A DNA stretch of 15,947 nt from Anaerolineaceae bacterium UBA5365 (lineage in GTDB: Bacteria; Chloroflexota; Anaerolineae; Anaerolineales; Anaerolineaceae), in contig DHPL01000007.1 in NCBI GenBank assembly GCA_002407905.1, forward strand, positions 8,672 to 24,618, written 5' to 3'. The first letter of the stretch is position 1. Every line of letters begins with the position of its first letter. The translations under genes and the position numbers were made by a program. Shown here piece by piece: positions 1 to 7,273 of the stretch. The notes beneath the pieces are model-generated. The model had not been told where the DNA came from, ran no database searches, and was given only the letters and a program-made list of their open reading frames with translations.

Positions 1-417
1 GCCGAAGACAACGTTAGTTTTCCATTGCGCTTCTCGGGCGTGCGCCGCGCAGAACGCTATGAGCGCGCGGTGAAGCTGCTGAAGCGCGTGGGGCTTGAAA
101 ACCGCATTGGGCACCGCCCCACCGAATTGAGCGGCGGACAGCAGCAGCGCGTGGCCGTAGCCCGCGCTCTGATCAACGACCCGGAGATCCTTTTGGCCGA
201 TGAACCTACCGGCAACCTGGATACGGCCAGCGGCATTGCCATCATGCAAATGCTGGACGAACTGCACCAAGCCGGGAAAACCATTTTGGTTGCAACGCAT
301 GACCCGCGCATGCTCAATTTTGCCAGCGACACGATCTACCTGCTGGATGGGAAGCGCGTGAGCACTGAAGAATATCAAAAGGCCACTTTGCAGTTGGCTA
401 ATGAGGTGAAACGATGA
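1..417 (+). CDS. ABC transporter ATP-binding protein, LolD/MacB type (5' truncated)
   Basis: This is the C-terminal part of an ATPase that would power the MacB-type permease encoded two genes downstream. The reading frame is open from base 1 ([11 protein letters not shown]...), so the gene starts before the window and the Walker A motif is not visible. Visible are the ABC signature [15 protein letters not shown], Walker B followed by the D-loop ([12 protein letters not shown]) and the switch histidine in LVATHDPRM. The 'ENVxxPL' segment at the left edge is typical of the LolD/MacB/FtsE branch, which drives extracytoplasmic conformational work rather than import. The stop codon overlaps the next start (ATGA, 414-417), so the two genes are translationally coupled. 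Family is certain; the exported substrate is unknown. Confidence 0.93.
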   Translation, partial: AEDNVSFPLRFSGVRRAERYERAVKLLKRVGLENRIGHRPTELSGGQQQRVAVARALINDPEILLADEPTGNLDTASGIAIMQMLDELHQAGKTILVATHDPRMLNFASDTIYLLDGKRVSTEEYQKATLQLANEVKR

Positions 418-1958
418 AAAAATCGCTGTTGAAATTGCTGCCCTTCTTTTTGGTCGCGATACTGACGCTGAGCCCAATTATTATTAATCGTGGCTACGCG
501 CAAAGTCAGCCAACGGAAAGGCCAATGCTTTATGTCGTGAGTTATGAACCAAGGCCAGGGGTCGCAATTTCTCCTTGGAAGACCTTCACGATACAAATCG
601 ACCTTGCCAACAATGGCAAATTACCTGCGAACAACATCGTCCTCTCCTTTTCAGGCGCGGATTTTGAGCCATTAGACGGGGGCGTATGGACACAACCCTT
701 CATTAAACCGACTGAAGAAGGTAAACCTCCTGATGTTTCCCGGGTTGACCACGCATTCCGAGTATCAGCAGAGGGTTCTTGGAAATACACCGCTCCGCTC
801 ACAGCCAGTTTGACCTACACCGACCCTGATGGCAATCCATATTCCCAATCCTTTACTTTCACCATCGCCATCGAACAAGCAGGCACCACGGCGGCCACCA
901 AGACGCCCACCCCCAGTTCCGACCCGCGGCCCTTGATGGTGGTTAAGAGCTTCGAGACCGATGTTAACCCCCTGCAGCCGGGCACCAGTTTTAAACTCAA
1001 GCTGCATGTGGGCAATGTTGGCCAGGCCAACGCCAGCAACGTCTCCCTGATTTACGGCGGCGGCACCCTGCAAACCAGCGAAGTGCAGGGCACTCCTCAG
1101 CCCGGAGGCGTATCCGGCTCCGGGGCGGATACCACCAACTTCTCCCCCTTGGGCTCCTCCAACATCGTGCTGCTGGGCGACATGCCTATGGCCGGCACGA
1201 AGGAAACCTTGCAGGATTTCATCGTCAACGTTTCCACTACACCCGGCACCTATCCGCTTAAGGTCTCGTTTGTTTATACGGACCCCAAGGGCAACCGCCT
1301 GAGCGACGATCAATCCATCACCCTGCTGGTATATGCCCTGCCGCAGCTGGAGATCGGCTTCTACCGCGACCCGGGACCGCTAAGCGCGGGGCAGATGAGC
1401 TCGCTGCCCATACAGGTTACCAACCTGGCGCGCAAATCCGTTGTACTGGGCAACATCACCGTGAAAGCCACCGACGGCAACGTGGAAAACAACACGGTTC
1501 TGGTGGGCACGCTTGACCCGGGCGGATACTTTACCCTGGACGCGAACTACACACCTGCTACCGCAGGTGAGCACAAACTGCTGTACGAGATCCGCTACAC
1601 GGACGATTTCAACCAACTGCGCACCTTCAATGCAGAGGAGACGATCAAGGTGGAAGAGGGCGGTCCGGCGAGTTCCGGGGAAATGCCCATGCTTGGCCCC
1701 GATGGCAAGCCGATCATCGGCCCGGATGGAAAACCCGTGATGCAACCCGGGATTGACCCCAATACGGGAATGCCAACCGGTGATCCTGGGATGAACATGA
1801 GCCCTGAAGGACCCGAGACCGAAGAAGGTTTTCTAGCCAAGCTTTGGACTTCGATCAAGGCTTTCTTCGGCATCGGCAAAGGCGAAACACCCGCGCCCGC
1901 GGGTCCTGAAGGCCCTGGCCCCAGCGACATGCCCATGCCCAAAGATTTTGGCGGATAG
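414..1958 (+). CDS. secreted Ig-like (CARDB/S-layer type) protein, putative partner of MacB-type exporter
   Basis: A 514-residue exported protein. Residues 1-30 form a signal peptide ([20 protein letters not shown], then a possible cleavage after YAQ). The mature part looks like three beta-sandwich modules, about 36-155, 174-307 and 308-415, with the repeated theme 'pLxxGxxxxlxixvxNxG...a.nv.l' seen in CARDB or COG1361-type adhesive domains. A Thr/Pro-rich linker lies near 157-173. Residues 417-465 are Gly/Pro/Met-rich with a tandem GPDGKP repeat, followed by a short amphipathic stretch (FLAKLWTSIKAFFGIG) and a Pro-rich tail. I see no lipobox, LPXTG motif or C-terminal membrane anchor. It sits between the ATPase (ATGA overlap) and the permease, the place usually held by the MacA/HlyD adaptor, but it has no HlyD-like coiled coil. 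A role as extracytoplasmic partner is inferred from position only. Confidence 0.8.
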   Translation: MKKSLLKLLPFFLVAILTLSPIIINRGYAQSQPTERPMLYVVSYEPRPGVAISPWKTFTIQIDLANNGKLPANNIVLSFSGADFEPLDGGVWTQPFIKPTEEGKPPDVSRVDHAFRVSAEGSWKYTAPLTASLTYTDPDGNPYSQSFTFTIAIEQAGTTAATKTPTPSSDPRPLMVVKSFETDVNPLQPGTSFKLKLHVGNVGQANASNVSLIYGGGTLQTSEVQGTPQPGGVSGSGADTTNFSPLGSSNIVLLGDMPMAGTKETLQDFIVNVSTTPGTYPLKVSFVYTDPKGNRLSDDQSITLLVYALPQLEIGFYRDPGPLSAGQMSSLPIQVTNLARKSVVLGNITVKATDGNVENNTVLVGTLDPGGYFTLDANYTPATAGEHKLLYEIRYTDDFNQLRTFNAEETIKVEEGGPASSGEMPMLGPDGKPIIGPDGKPVMQPGIDPNTGMPTGDPGMNMSPEGPETEEGFLAKLWTSIKAFFGIGKGETPAPAGPEGPGPSDMPMPKDFGG

Positions 1959-1992
1959 GGTTTCACCGCCCACTTAATTAAAAGGAAGGATC

Positions 1993-3288
1993 ATGCGTTT
2001 TTCTGACCTGTTCAGCCTGATACTGGATAACCTTAACCGGCGTAAAGGCCGCGTGGTGCTGACTGCCGTTGGCGTGGTCATCGGCACCGCCGCGGTGGTG
2101 ACCCTGGTTTCCCTGGGCCTGGGCCTGCAGAAAAACGCTACCAGCCAGCTTTGGGGCATCAGTGATCTAAGCTCCATCCAGGTTTCGCCGGGGTACCCGC
2201 AGAATATGCAAGGCGCGATCTCGGAAAGCGATATCAAGAAAATTGATGACAGCAGCATTGCCAAAATTCAGGCCATCCCGGGCGTGAGCCTGGTGGTGAT
2301 TCAGGATTACTTCCGCGGAGGAGCCAACATTGGCTTTGAACGGTTGGAGTCGTATGCCAGCCTGGCGGGAGTGAACATTGACGATATGGCCCAACTGGGC
2401 CTGGAAGCCAGCCAGGGTGTGACCAAGATCGAGCGCGGCAAGGTGGTGATTGGCTCCTGGATCCCTCGCAACTTCTATAACCCACAGCAGCGGCCCAACG
2501 ACCCCCCGCCCGAACCGCCGGACTTGATGGGCAAGACATTGAAAATTGTGCTCACCAAGTGGAGTTCCGATGGTGTTGAAAGCAAGAAGACCGTAATGCT
2601 GGAAGTGGTTGGCGTGCTTAAGGAGACCCGAGGGCCGTCAGACGGCAATATTTATCTGACGCTGAACGAGGTGAATGCCTGGAACGAGTGGATGACGGGC
2701 AAAAAGATAGACCGGCGCAAGGAGGGTTACAACCAGCTGATCGTCAAGGCCAGCGACCCCAAACAAACCACGGAAATCACCCAGCAGATCAACGACCTGG
2801 GCCTGCAGGCCTACAGCCCGCAATCCACGGTGCAGGGTATCAACTCCTTCTTTACGATGATGCAAGTGGTCTTTGGCGGTGTTGGGGCTATTTCGCTGCT
2901 GGTCGCGGCCATCGGGATTGCCAACACGATGACCATGGCGATCCTGGAGCGTACGCGCGAGATTGGGATCATGAAGGCCATTGGGGCTTCCAACAAGAAT
3001 ATTTTAAGCATCTTCCTGGGCGAGGCAGCCGGGATCGGCTTCCTGGGCGGGATCGGCGGGGTTTTGCTGGCCTTGCTGATCAGCGTGGTGATCAACACCT
3101 TCGCCTCATCGCAAACGGGCGGGGGTTCGATGGGGATGATGGGCGGCGGCAGTTTGGCCACGGTTACCCCCTGGTGGCTGCCGATCTTTAGTGTGCTTTT
3201 TGCAACGATTGTGGGTTTGCTTTCCGGGCTTTACCCAGCCCTCAATGCGGCAATGCTCGTGCCGGTCAACGCGCTGAAATACGAGTGA
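1993..3288 (+). CDS. MacB/FtsX-type ABC transporter permease
   Basis: A 431-residue permease with the MacB fold order: one N-terminal membrane helix (about 20-44, VVLTAVGVVIGTAAVVTLVS), a large extracytoplasmic MacB_PCD domain (about 46-285), then an FtsX domain with three helices (about 290-315, 345-368, 395-415). The FtsX hallmark MAILERTREIGIMKAIGA lies after helix 2. The start is supported by the strong ribosome site GGAAGGA just upstream. The loop between helices 3 and 4 is unusual: GGGSMGMMGGGS (about 376-387), Gly/Met-rich and extracytoplasmic by the family topology. It follows the Ig-like gene after 34 bases and is presumably in the same operon as the ATPase. MacB systems act as mechanotransmission pumps or as lipoprotein/peptide exporters; the substrate here cannot be read from sequence. 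Confidence 0.92.
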   Translation: MRFSDLFSLILDNLNRRKGRVVLTAVGVVIGTAAVVTLVSLGLGLQKNATSQLWGISDLSSIQVSPGYPQNMQGAISESDIKKIDDSSIAKIQAIPGVSLVVIQDYFRGGANIGFERLESYASLAGVNIDDMAQLGLEASQGVTKIERGKVVIGSWIPRNFYNPQQRPNDPPPEPPDLMGKTLKIVLTKWSSDGVESKKTVMLEVVGVLKETRGPSDGNIYLTLNEVNAWNEWMTGKKIDRRKEGYNQLIVKASDPKQTTEITQQINDLGLQAYSPQSTVQGINSFFTMMQVVFGGVGAISLLVAAIGIANTMTMAILERTREIGIMKAIGASNKNILSIFLGEAAGIGFLGGIGGVLLALLISVVINTFASSQTGGGSMGMMGGGSLATVTPWWLPIFSVLFATIVGLLSGLYPALNAAMLVPVNALKYE

Positions 3289-3456
3289 TGGGTTAGCGGG
3301 GAGGACCTTCGCAGGGCGTAATTTCCCCTCCACGAATATTTTGTAAAAATCTCAGGGATTCGGAGTGAATGCCCTCCCCTTGCGGGGAGGGTGGTCCGTC
3401 AGGACAGGGTGGGGAGACCGTAAGCCCCATTCCACGCAATTATTTTCTCCAGGCGC

Positions 3457-3489
3457 GGGAGAGCCTCCCCGTGGTCGTCTCTCCCCTAC
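3457..3489 (-). repeat. solo REP hairpin of the GTAGGGGA family
   Basis: On the minus strand this reads GTAG followed by GGGAGAG, a 15-17 base loop and CTCTCCC, matching the first arm of the complete elements at 10153 and 15225. The second arm is absent on the expected side. An upstream CGCAATTATT resembles the tail that follows other copies, but at ten bases this could be chance. Confidence 0.75.
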
Positions 3490-3556
3490 CAGACGCTCTT
3501 GGCAGTTTTTCAACGGTTGCAAGGACAGCGAACGTGGTAAATCGAAAACCCGTCGG

Positions 3557-3674
3557 GTTGGGGACGATCGAACAGAGTGAGGTCGTCCCGATAGAACAAG
3601 TGGTCCTGACAACCGAACTCTCCAGGACTTTCGGCACTTGCGGGAGAGCCTCCCGATGGTTGTCTCTCCCCTAC
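3557..3674 (-). repeat. BIME-like element, inverted full copy (118 bp)
   Basis: Relative to the copies at 10153, 15225 and 15467 this element lies in reverse orientation. Its left end is GTTG followed by a hairpin with stem GGGACGA (3561-3567) and TCGTCCC (3583-3589). Its right end is a hairpin GGGAGAG (3642-3648) and CTCTCCC (3664-3670) ending in CTAC, the complement of GTAG. The second-arm stem differs from the other copies by a matched pair of changes (GGGATGA/TCATCCC elsewhere), so pairing is preserved. Confidence 0.8.
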
Positions 3675-3683
3675 CCTACGCGC

Positions 3684-3720
3684 CTGTGATTACCGGTGAG
3701 CGATCGTCTCTACCCTACCC
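3684..3720 (+). repeat. decayed fragment of the BIME-like family
   Basis: CTGTGATTACCGGTGA at the left resembles the linker of the copy at 10356 (CTGTGATTCCCGGCA), and the segment 3701-3720 read on the minus strand gives GTAGGGTAGAGACGATCG, close to the left arm of full copies. The two parts are in conflicting orientation, so this is best read as a rearranged remnant. Confidence 0.45.
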
Positions 3721-3745
3721 AACACACGATCCTAGAAGTCACATT

Positions 3746-3760
3746 TCACAAATATTGTGA
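3746..3760. promoter_or_regulatory. palindrome TCACAAATATTGTGA upstream of the lacI promoter
   Basis: Perfect 6-base arms TCACAA and TTGTGA flank ATA. Its centre is about 50 bases upstream of the predicted transcription start, directly before the -35 box, where an activator or a second repressor would bind. The half-site resembles the CRP/FNR-type TGTGA core in inverted order; the cognate protein is unknown. Confidence 0.5.
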
Positions 3761-3766
3761 TTCTGC

Positions 3767-3795
3767 TTGACTCTTCCCAAAAGACTCGCTATACT
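3767..3795 (+). promoter_or_regulatory. sigma70-type promoter of the lacI-agl operon
   Basis: TTGACT (3767-3772) and TATACT (3790-3795) are separated by exactly 17 bases, close to the consensus housekeeping promoter. Predicted transcription start is near 3802, giving a leader of about 40 bases before the lacI start. It is the best-formed promoter in the window and probably drives lacI and the downstream sugar transport genes. Confidence 0.8.
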
Positions 3796-3805
3796 AAAAA
3801 CATCC

Positions 3806-3823
3806 TATTAACCCGCGTTAATA
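3806..3823. promoter_or_regulatory. putative LacI-family operator (autoregulatory)
   Basis: TATTAAC (3806-3812) and GTTAATA (3817-3823) form a perfect 7-base inverted repeat around CCGC. It starts only a few bases after the predicted transcription start, where bound repressor would block initiation. LacI-family operators are typically such 14-20 base palindromes with a CG-rich centre. That the neighbouring lacI product binds here is inference. Confidence 0.65.
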
Positions 3824-3844
3824 ACCTGCTAGGGAAGGGAGAGC

Positions 3845-4876
3845 ATGCAGAAACGGGTCACAAGTCAGGATGTAGCCGATCGGGCAGGTGTTTCCCGCAC
3901 CACCGTTTCGTTCGTGCTGAATGATGTCAAGCGTTTCTCCATCCGCCCCGAAACCCGCGCCAAAGTGCACCAGGCTGCCCAAGAACTGGGTTACGTGCCC
4001 AATGCTTCCGCCCGCGCCCTCGCCTCGGACCAGGCCAAGGCCATCGGCCTGATCATCACCCGCAACCCGCGCTATATTTCCTCCGACCCCTTCCTCAGCC
4101 AAATCATTGCCGGCCTGATCGACGTGACCAAGGCCGATAATCTCTCGCTGCTCATCGAACTGGTAGAGGTAGGCCAACAAGCCCGCGTTTACCAGGACCT
4201 TACTAAATCCAAGCATATCGACGGGATGATCCTGATGACCCCGCGTTTCGACGATGCCGGCCTGAAAGCCATCGAAGAATACGGAATCCCGGCGGTGCTC
4301 ATGGGCCATGTGCCCGGCTCCAAGCTTTACGCTGTGGACGTTGACAACGTGGCCTCGGCCAAAATGGCGGTGGACCACCTCATTGCCAACGGGCACAGCC
4401 AAATCGCCTGCATCACCAATGCCCCTTCGCCCTATTCATCGGCCTACGAACGCCTGCAAGGTTACCGCCAGGCGCTCAAAGAAGCCGGTTTGCCCTATTC
4501 CGATCAGCTGGTACGTCATGCTGATTTTGACCCTGAAAGCGGCTATACGCAGATGCAGGACCTGCTGGCCAGCCGCCAGACGTTTACGGCAGTCTTCGTT
4601 GCCTCCGATAACGTGGCCCTGGGTGCCATCCAGGCCATCCATGCCGCCGGGCTTACGATCCCGGGCGATATTTCGGTGGTCGGCTTCGATAACCTGCCCT
4701 TTTCCGCCTATACCAACCCACCCCTTACTACTGTTGACATGCCCAGCAATGAGATCGCAAGAGAGTCCTGCCATTTGCTGATGCGCTTAATGAAAGGCGA
4801 TGCCCCCGAGAGCCATATGATCAAACTTCCGACCGAACTGGTTACCCGCGCTTCTGTGCGGGCTCTGAAGGCTTAG
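3845..4876 (+). CDS. LacI-family transcriptional regulator
   Basis: A 343-residue one-component sugar-responsive repressor, normal length for the family. The N-terminal helix-turn-helix is clear (VTSQDVADRAGVSRTTVSFV, about residues 4-23), followed by the hinge region (GYVPNASARALA, which inserts in the operator minor groove) and a periplasmic-binding-protein-like sensor domain (AIGLIITRN... to the C terminus, including the dimer-domain segment VVGFDNLPFSAYTNPPLTTV). The start has a good ribosome site (GGGAG just upstream). It is the first gene of a cassette with an AglE-like binding protein and two permeases, the place aglR takes in rhizobial agl operons, so it probably senses an imported alpha-glucoside or derivative. 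The palindrome at 3806-3823 suggests autoregulation. Confidence 0.94.
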   Translation: MQKRVTSQDVADRAGVSRTTVSFVLNDVKRFSIRPETRAKVHQAAQELGYVPNASARALASDQAKAIGLIITRNPRYISSDPFLSQIIAGLIDVTKADNLSLLIELVEVGQQARVYQDLTKSKHIDGMILMTPRFDDAGLKAIEEYGIPAVLMGHVPGSKLYAVDVDNVASAKMAVDHLIANGHSQIACITNAPSPYSSAYERLQGYRQALKEAGLPYSDQLVRHADFDPESGYTQMQDLLASRQTFTAVFVASDNVALGAIQAIHAAGLTIPGDISVVGFDNLPFSAYTNPPLTTVDMPSNEIARESCHLLMRLMKGDAPESHMIKLPTELVTRASVRALKA

Positions 4877-4940
4877 CCAAATGTTTCAAGCAAGAAGAAA
4901 TTCGTCGTCCCAATCTTATTCAAACCCTAAAGGAGTCACA

Positions 4941-6248
4941 ATGTTTAAGAAAAGCAAGTTTTGGGCCATCCTTTCGGTAGTGCTCGTTGCCAGCATGCTG
5001 CTGGCTGCCTGCGCCACCCCGGCCCCAACCGCCGCCCCGCAACCCCAGCCGCAGCCCGCCCCGAGCGATATTTCCTGCGAAGGCGTTACGGCTGGCGACC
5101 AGATCAGCATGCTTTACCAGTGGTCTGGCCAGGAAGAAGAAAGGCTGAATGCCATCCTGAAACCCTTTGTGGATGCCTGCGGCGTTGCCATCGTGCCTGA
5201 AGCCTCGCGCGACCAAGCCCTGCTGGACACCAAAGTGCAGGCCGGCACACCGCCGGATGTTGTTTTCTGGGGTTCCACGCAGCTCAAGCAGTACGCGGAA
5301 AAACTGGTTGCCATGGACGCCCTCGGCGTGGATGCCGCCAACTATGCCGACTACTGGAAAGCCATGGGCACCATTGATGGCAAACTGCTGGGTCTGCCTG
5401 TTAAGGCCGATATCAAGAGCATCGTTTGGTACTCTCCTAAGGCCTTCACGGAAGCCGGCTACACCGTTCCCACCACCTGGGAAGAACTGGACGCCCTGGT
5501 AGAAAAGATGGTTGCTGATGGCAAAGTGCCGTGGTCCATGGGTATGGAATCCGGCGACGCCACCGGCTGGACCGGAACCGACTTCATCGAGGACATCATC
5601 CTGGTGAAGCAAGGCCCCGAATACGTGGATGCCGTCATTGCCGGCACTACCCCCTACAACGATCCCGGCGTGCAGGAAGCCTACGAAATCTACGGCAAAT
5701 GGGCCAAGGACGAAAAGTACACCATCGGCGGCGCCGCGGGTACTGTTTCAACCAACTTCAACGACGCGATCAACAAAGTCTTCAGCACTCCGCCCGAGGC
5801 CATGATGGTCAAACAGAGCGGTTTTGCTGCCGGACAAATCACCACCACCTACCCCACCCTGGTTTACGGCGAAGATTTTGACTTCTTCCAGGTACCTGGC
5901 GTGAAGGGCCTGCAGGGCGGCGCCGACTGGGGCATGGCCTTCAGCGATAAACCCGCAGTGAAAGCCTTGTTTGCCTACCTGGCCTCCAATAAGGGCGGCG
6001 AAGAATGGGCCAAGGTCGGCTTCGATCTCACCCCGAACAAAGCCGGCACCACCACCTACGAAGATGCTTCCCTGGCCAAAAAGGCCGAGATGCTAGCAGC
6101 CACCACTGGCTTCGTTGCCGATATTGGCGATGCCATCCCCGGCTTTGGCGTAACGGAATTCCGCGGCGTGACCGATTGGGTCAATGGCGGCGATCTTGCC
6201 CAGATTTTGAGCACCATCGCAGCTGCACAAGCCGAAGGCACCAAATAG
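4941..6248 (+). CDS. aglE: AglE-like alpha-glucoside ABC transporter substrate-binding lipoprotein
   Basis: A 435-residue extracytoplasmic solute-binding protein. The start at 4941 is chosen over an in-frame ATG at 4881 because AAAGGAG lies at proper spacing before it and because it places a lipoprotein signal peptide at the N terminus: MFKKSKFW, hydrophobic stretch, lipobox LAAC with Cys24. A Pro/Ala/Gln-rich tether (about 25-41) leads to the binding fold. Segments shared with rhizobial AglE as I recall them include KVQAGTPPDVV, DIKSIVWYSPKAF..AGY.VP, SGDATGWTGTDFIED, GGAAGTVSTNF and EDFDFFQVP. The family binds sucrose, maltose or trehalose; which sugar is taken here is not readable from sequence. 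The gene follows lacI by 64 bases with no evident promoter of its own, so the two are likely co-transcribed. Confidence 0.85.
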   Translation: MFKKSKFWAILSVVLVASMLLAACATPAPTAAPQPQPQPAPSDISCEGVTAGDQISMLYQWSGQEEERLNAILKPFVDACGVAIVPEASRDQALLDTKVQAGTPPDVVFWGSTQLKQYAEKLVAMDALGVDAANYADYWKAMGTIDGKLLGLPVKADIKSIVWYSPKAFTEAGYTVPTTWEELDALVEKMVADGKVPWSMGMESGDATGWTGTDFIEDIILVKQGPEYVDAVIAGTTPYNDPGVQEAYEIYGKWAKDEKYTIGGAAGTVSTNFNDAINKVFSTPPEAMMVKQSGFAAGQITTTYPTLVYGEDFDFFQVPGVKGLQGGADWGMAFSDKPAVKALFAYLASNKGGEEWAKVGFDLTPNKAGTTTYEDASLAKKAEMLAATTGFVADIGDAIPGFGVTEFRGVTDWVNGGDLAQILSTIAAAQAEGTK

Positions 6249-6263
6249 TTTTCTGGTTTTAGC

Positions 6264-6286
6264 GGAGGCGGCCAATGGCCGCCTCC
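6264..6286 (+). promoter_or_regulatory. strong stem-loop between binding-protein and permease genes
   Basis: GGAGGCGGCC (6264-6273) and GGCCGCCTCC (6277-6286) form a perfect 10-base stem with an AAT loop. No T-run follows. In binding-protein-dependent transport operons such structures protect the upstream mRNA and limit transcription into the permeases, giving an excess of binding protein; that role here is inferred from position and symmetry. Confidence 0.75.
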
Positions 6287-6310
6287 TTCCTAATCTTTAA
6301 AGGAGGGAAA

Positions 6311-7273
6311 ATGGCAAGCCCACGCGTGGCCACGGTCATGAAACAGGGCAAATGGACCCCCTGGTTCTATGTGTTACCAGCCCTGATCATCATGACCGTA
6401 TTTATCGTTTATCCGATGATCAATACCGTTGGACTGAGCTTTTTAAACAAAGATTCCAGCGCCTCCGCTGCCACCACCTGTGTTGAAGGGGAAGCCTGCT
6501 GGGGCGCGCTTGAGAACTACCGCTACGCGCTCACCAACGAGATCAATACCAGCACGCCGCTCACCGCCTGGAACACTTTCTGGACTTCATCCTACGGCAA
6601 CACCATCAAATGGATGGTCTTTATGGTTGCCGGCACTGTTATCATCGGCCTGGTTTTTGCCGTTTTGGCCGATAAAGTTAAATATGAACCGCTAGCTAAA
6701 TCGATCATTTTCATGCCTATGGCCATTTCATTCGTAGGCGCGGGCGTGATCTGGAAATTTATGTACAACTATGGCACCTCCCAGGTGCAGATCGGCGTGA
6801 TCAACGCGGTTATCACCGCCTTGGGCGGCAAGGCCATCCCCTTCCTCTCCCAACCCATTCTGAACACCTTCATGCTGATCATCGTGGGGGTTTGGATGTG
6901 GACCGGCTTCTGCATGACCATTCTTTCATCCGCCATTAAATCAATCCCCGAGGAAGTGATCGAGGCATCCCGCATCGACGGCGCCACTGAGTGGCAGGTC
7001 TTCATGCAGATCATGGTGCCCATCATCGCGCCGACCATCGTGGTGGTGATCACGACCATGGTGATCAATACCCTCAAACTCTTCGACATTGTTTACGTGA
7101 TGACGGGCGGCAACTTTGGCACCGACGTGATTGCCACGCGCATGTACCGGGAAATGTACAGCAGCTACAACACCGGGCGCGGGACAGCCATCGCGGTGAT
7201 CCTGATCATCCTGATCATCCCCTTCATCTACATGAACATCAAGCGCTTCATTCAGCAGGAGGCGATACGATGA
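6311..7273 (+). CDS. aglF: AglF-like sugar ABC transporter permease
   Basis: A 320-residue MalF-type inner-membrane permease. The start at 6311 is preferred over an in-frame ATG at 6275 because AGGAGGG precedes it and because the upstream extension would run through the second arm of the 6264-6286 stem-loop. There are about six membrane helices: the first near residues 18-38 (VLPALIIMTVFIVYPMINTV), then an extracytoplasmic loop with a CVEGEACW cysteine pair, then five more. The EAA loop that contacts the ATPase is visible as EEVIEASRIDGATEWQVF followed by MVPIIAPT. The loop insertion and overall order match AglF of the alpha-glucoside family rather than classic MalF with its large P2 domain. 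The stop overlaps the next start (ATGA, 7270-7273). Confidence 0.88.
   Translation: MASPRVATVMKQGKWTPWFYVLPALIIMTVFIVYPMINTVGLSFLNKDSSASAATTCVEGEACWGALENYRYALTNEINTSTPLTAWNTFWTSSYGNTIKWMVFMVAGTVIIGLVFAVLADKVKYEPLAKSIIFMPMAISFVGAGVIWKFMYNYGTSQVQIGVINAVITALGGKAIPFLSQPILNTFMLIIVGVWMWTGFCMTILSSAIKSIPEEVIEASRIDGATEWQVFMQIMVPIIAPTIVVVITTMVINTLKLFDIVYVMTGGNFGTDVIATRMYREMYSSYNTGRGTAIAVILIILIIPFIYMNIKRFIQQEAIR

Larger units (their letters stand above)
3289..3844. other. intergenic spacer rich in palindromes, ending in the lacI promoter
   Basis: This spacer of 556 bases holds no credible gene; open frames across it merely read through repeats. In order it contains a hairpin at 3372-3391 (CCCTCCCC, loop TTGC, GGGGAGGG; no T-run, so not a standard terminator), a small GTCC/GGAC hairpin at 3394-3405, a solo REP hairpin (3457-3489), an inverted full repeat element (3557-3674), a decayed copy (3684-3720), and the promoter/operator region of the lacI gene (3746-3823). 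No clear rho-independent terminator for the exporter operon was found. Confidence 0.75.

Noticed and set aside
3365..3689. Two overlapping plus-strand open frames in the spacer before lacI
   Set aside because: They run through the hairpin repeats; translations reflect the repeat and match no family.
4881..4940. Upstream in-frame ATG extending the AglE-like protein by 20 residues
   Set aside because: It would bury the lipoprotein signal peptide; the internal ATG at 4941 has AAAGGAG before it.
4920..5612. Antisense frame of 230 codons opposite the binding-protein gene
   Set aside because: Shadow of aglE; no independent support.
6991..7269. Extension of the second permease frame upstream of 7270
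   Set aside because: The extension overlaps the first permease in another frame and has His/Asp-rich nonsense composition; the ATGA overlap at 7270 marks the true start.
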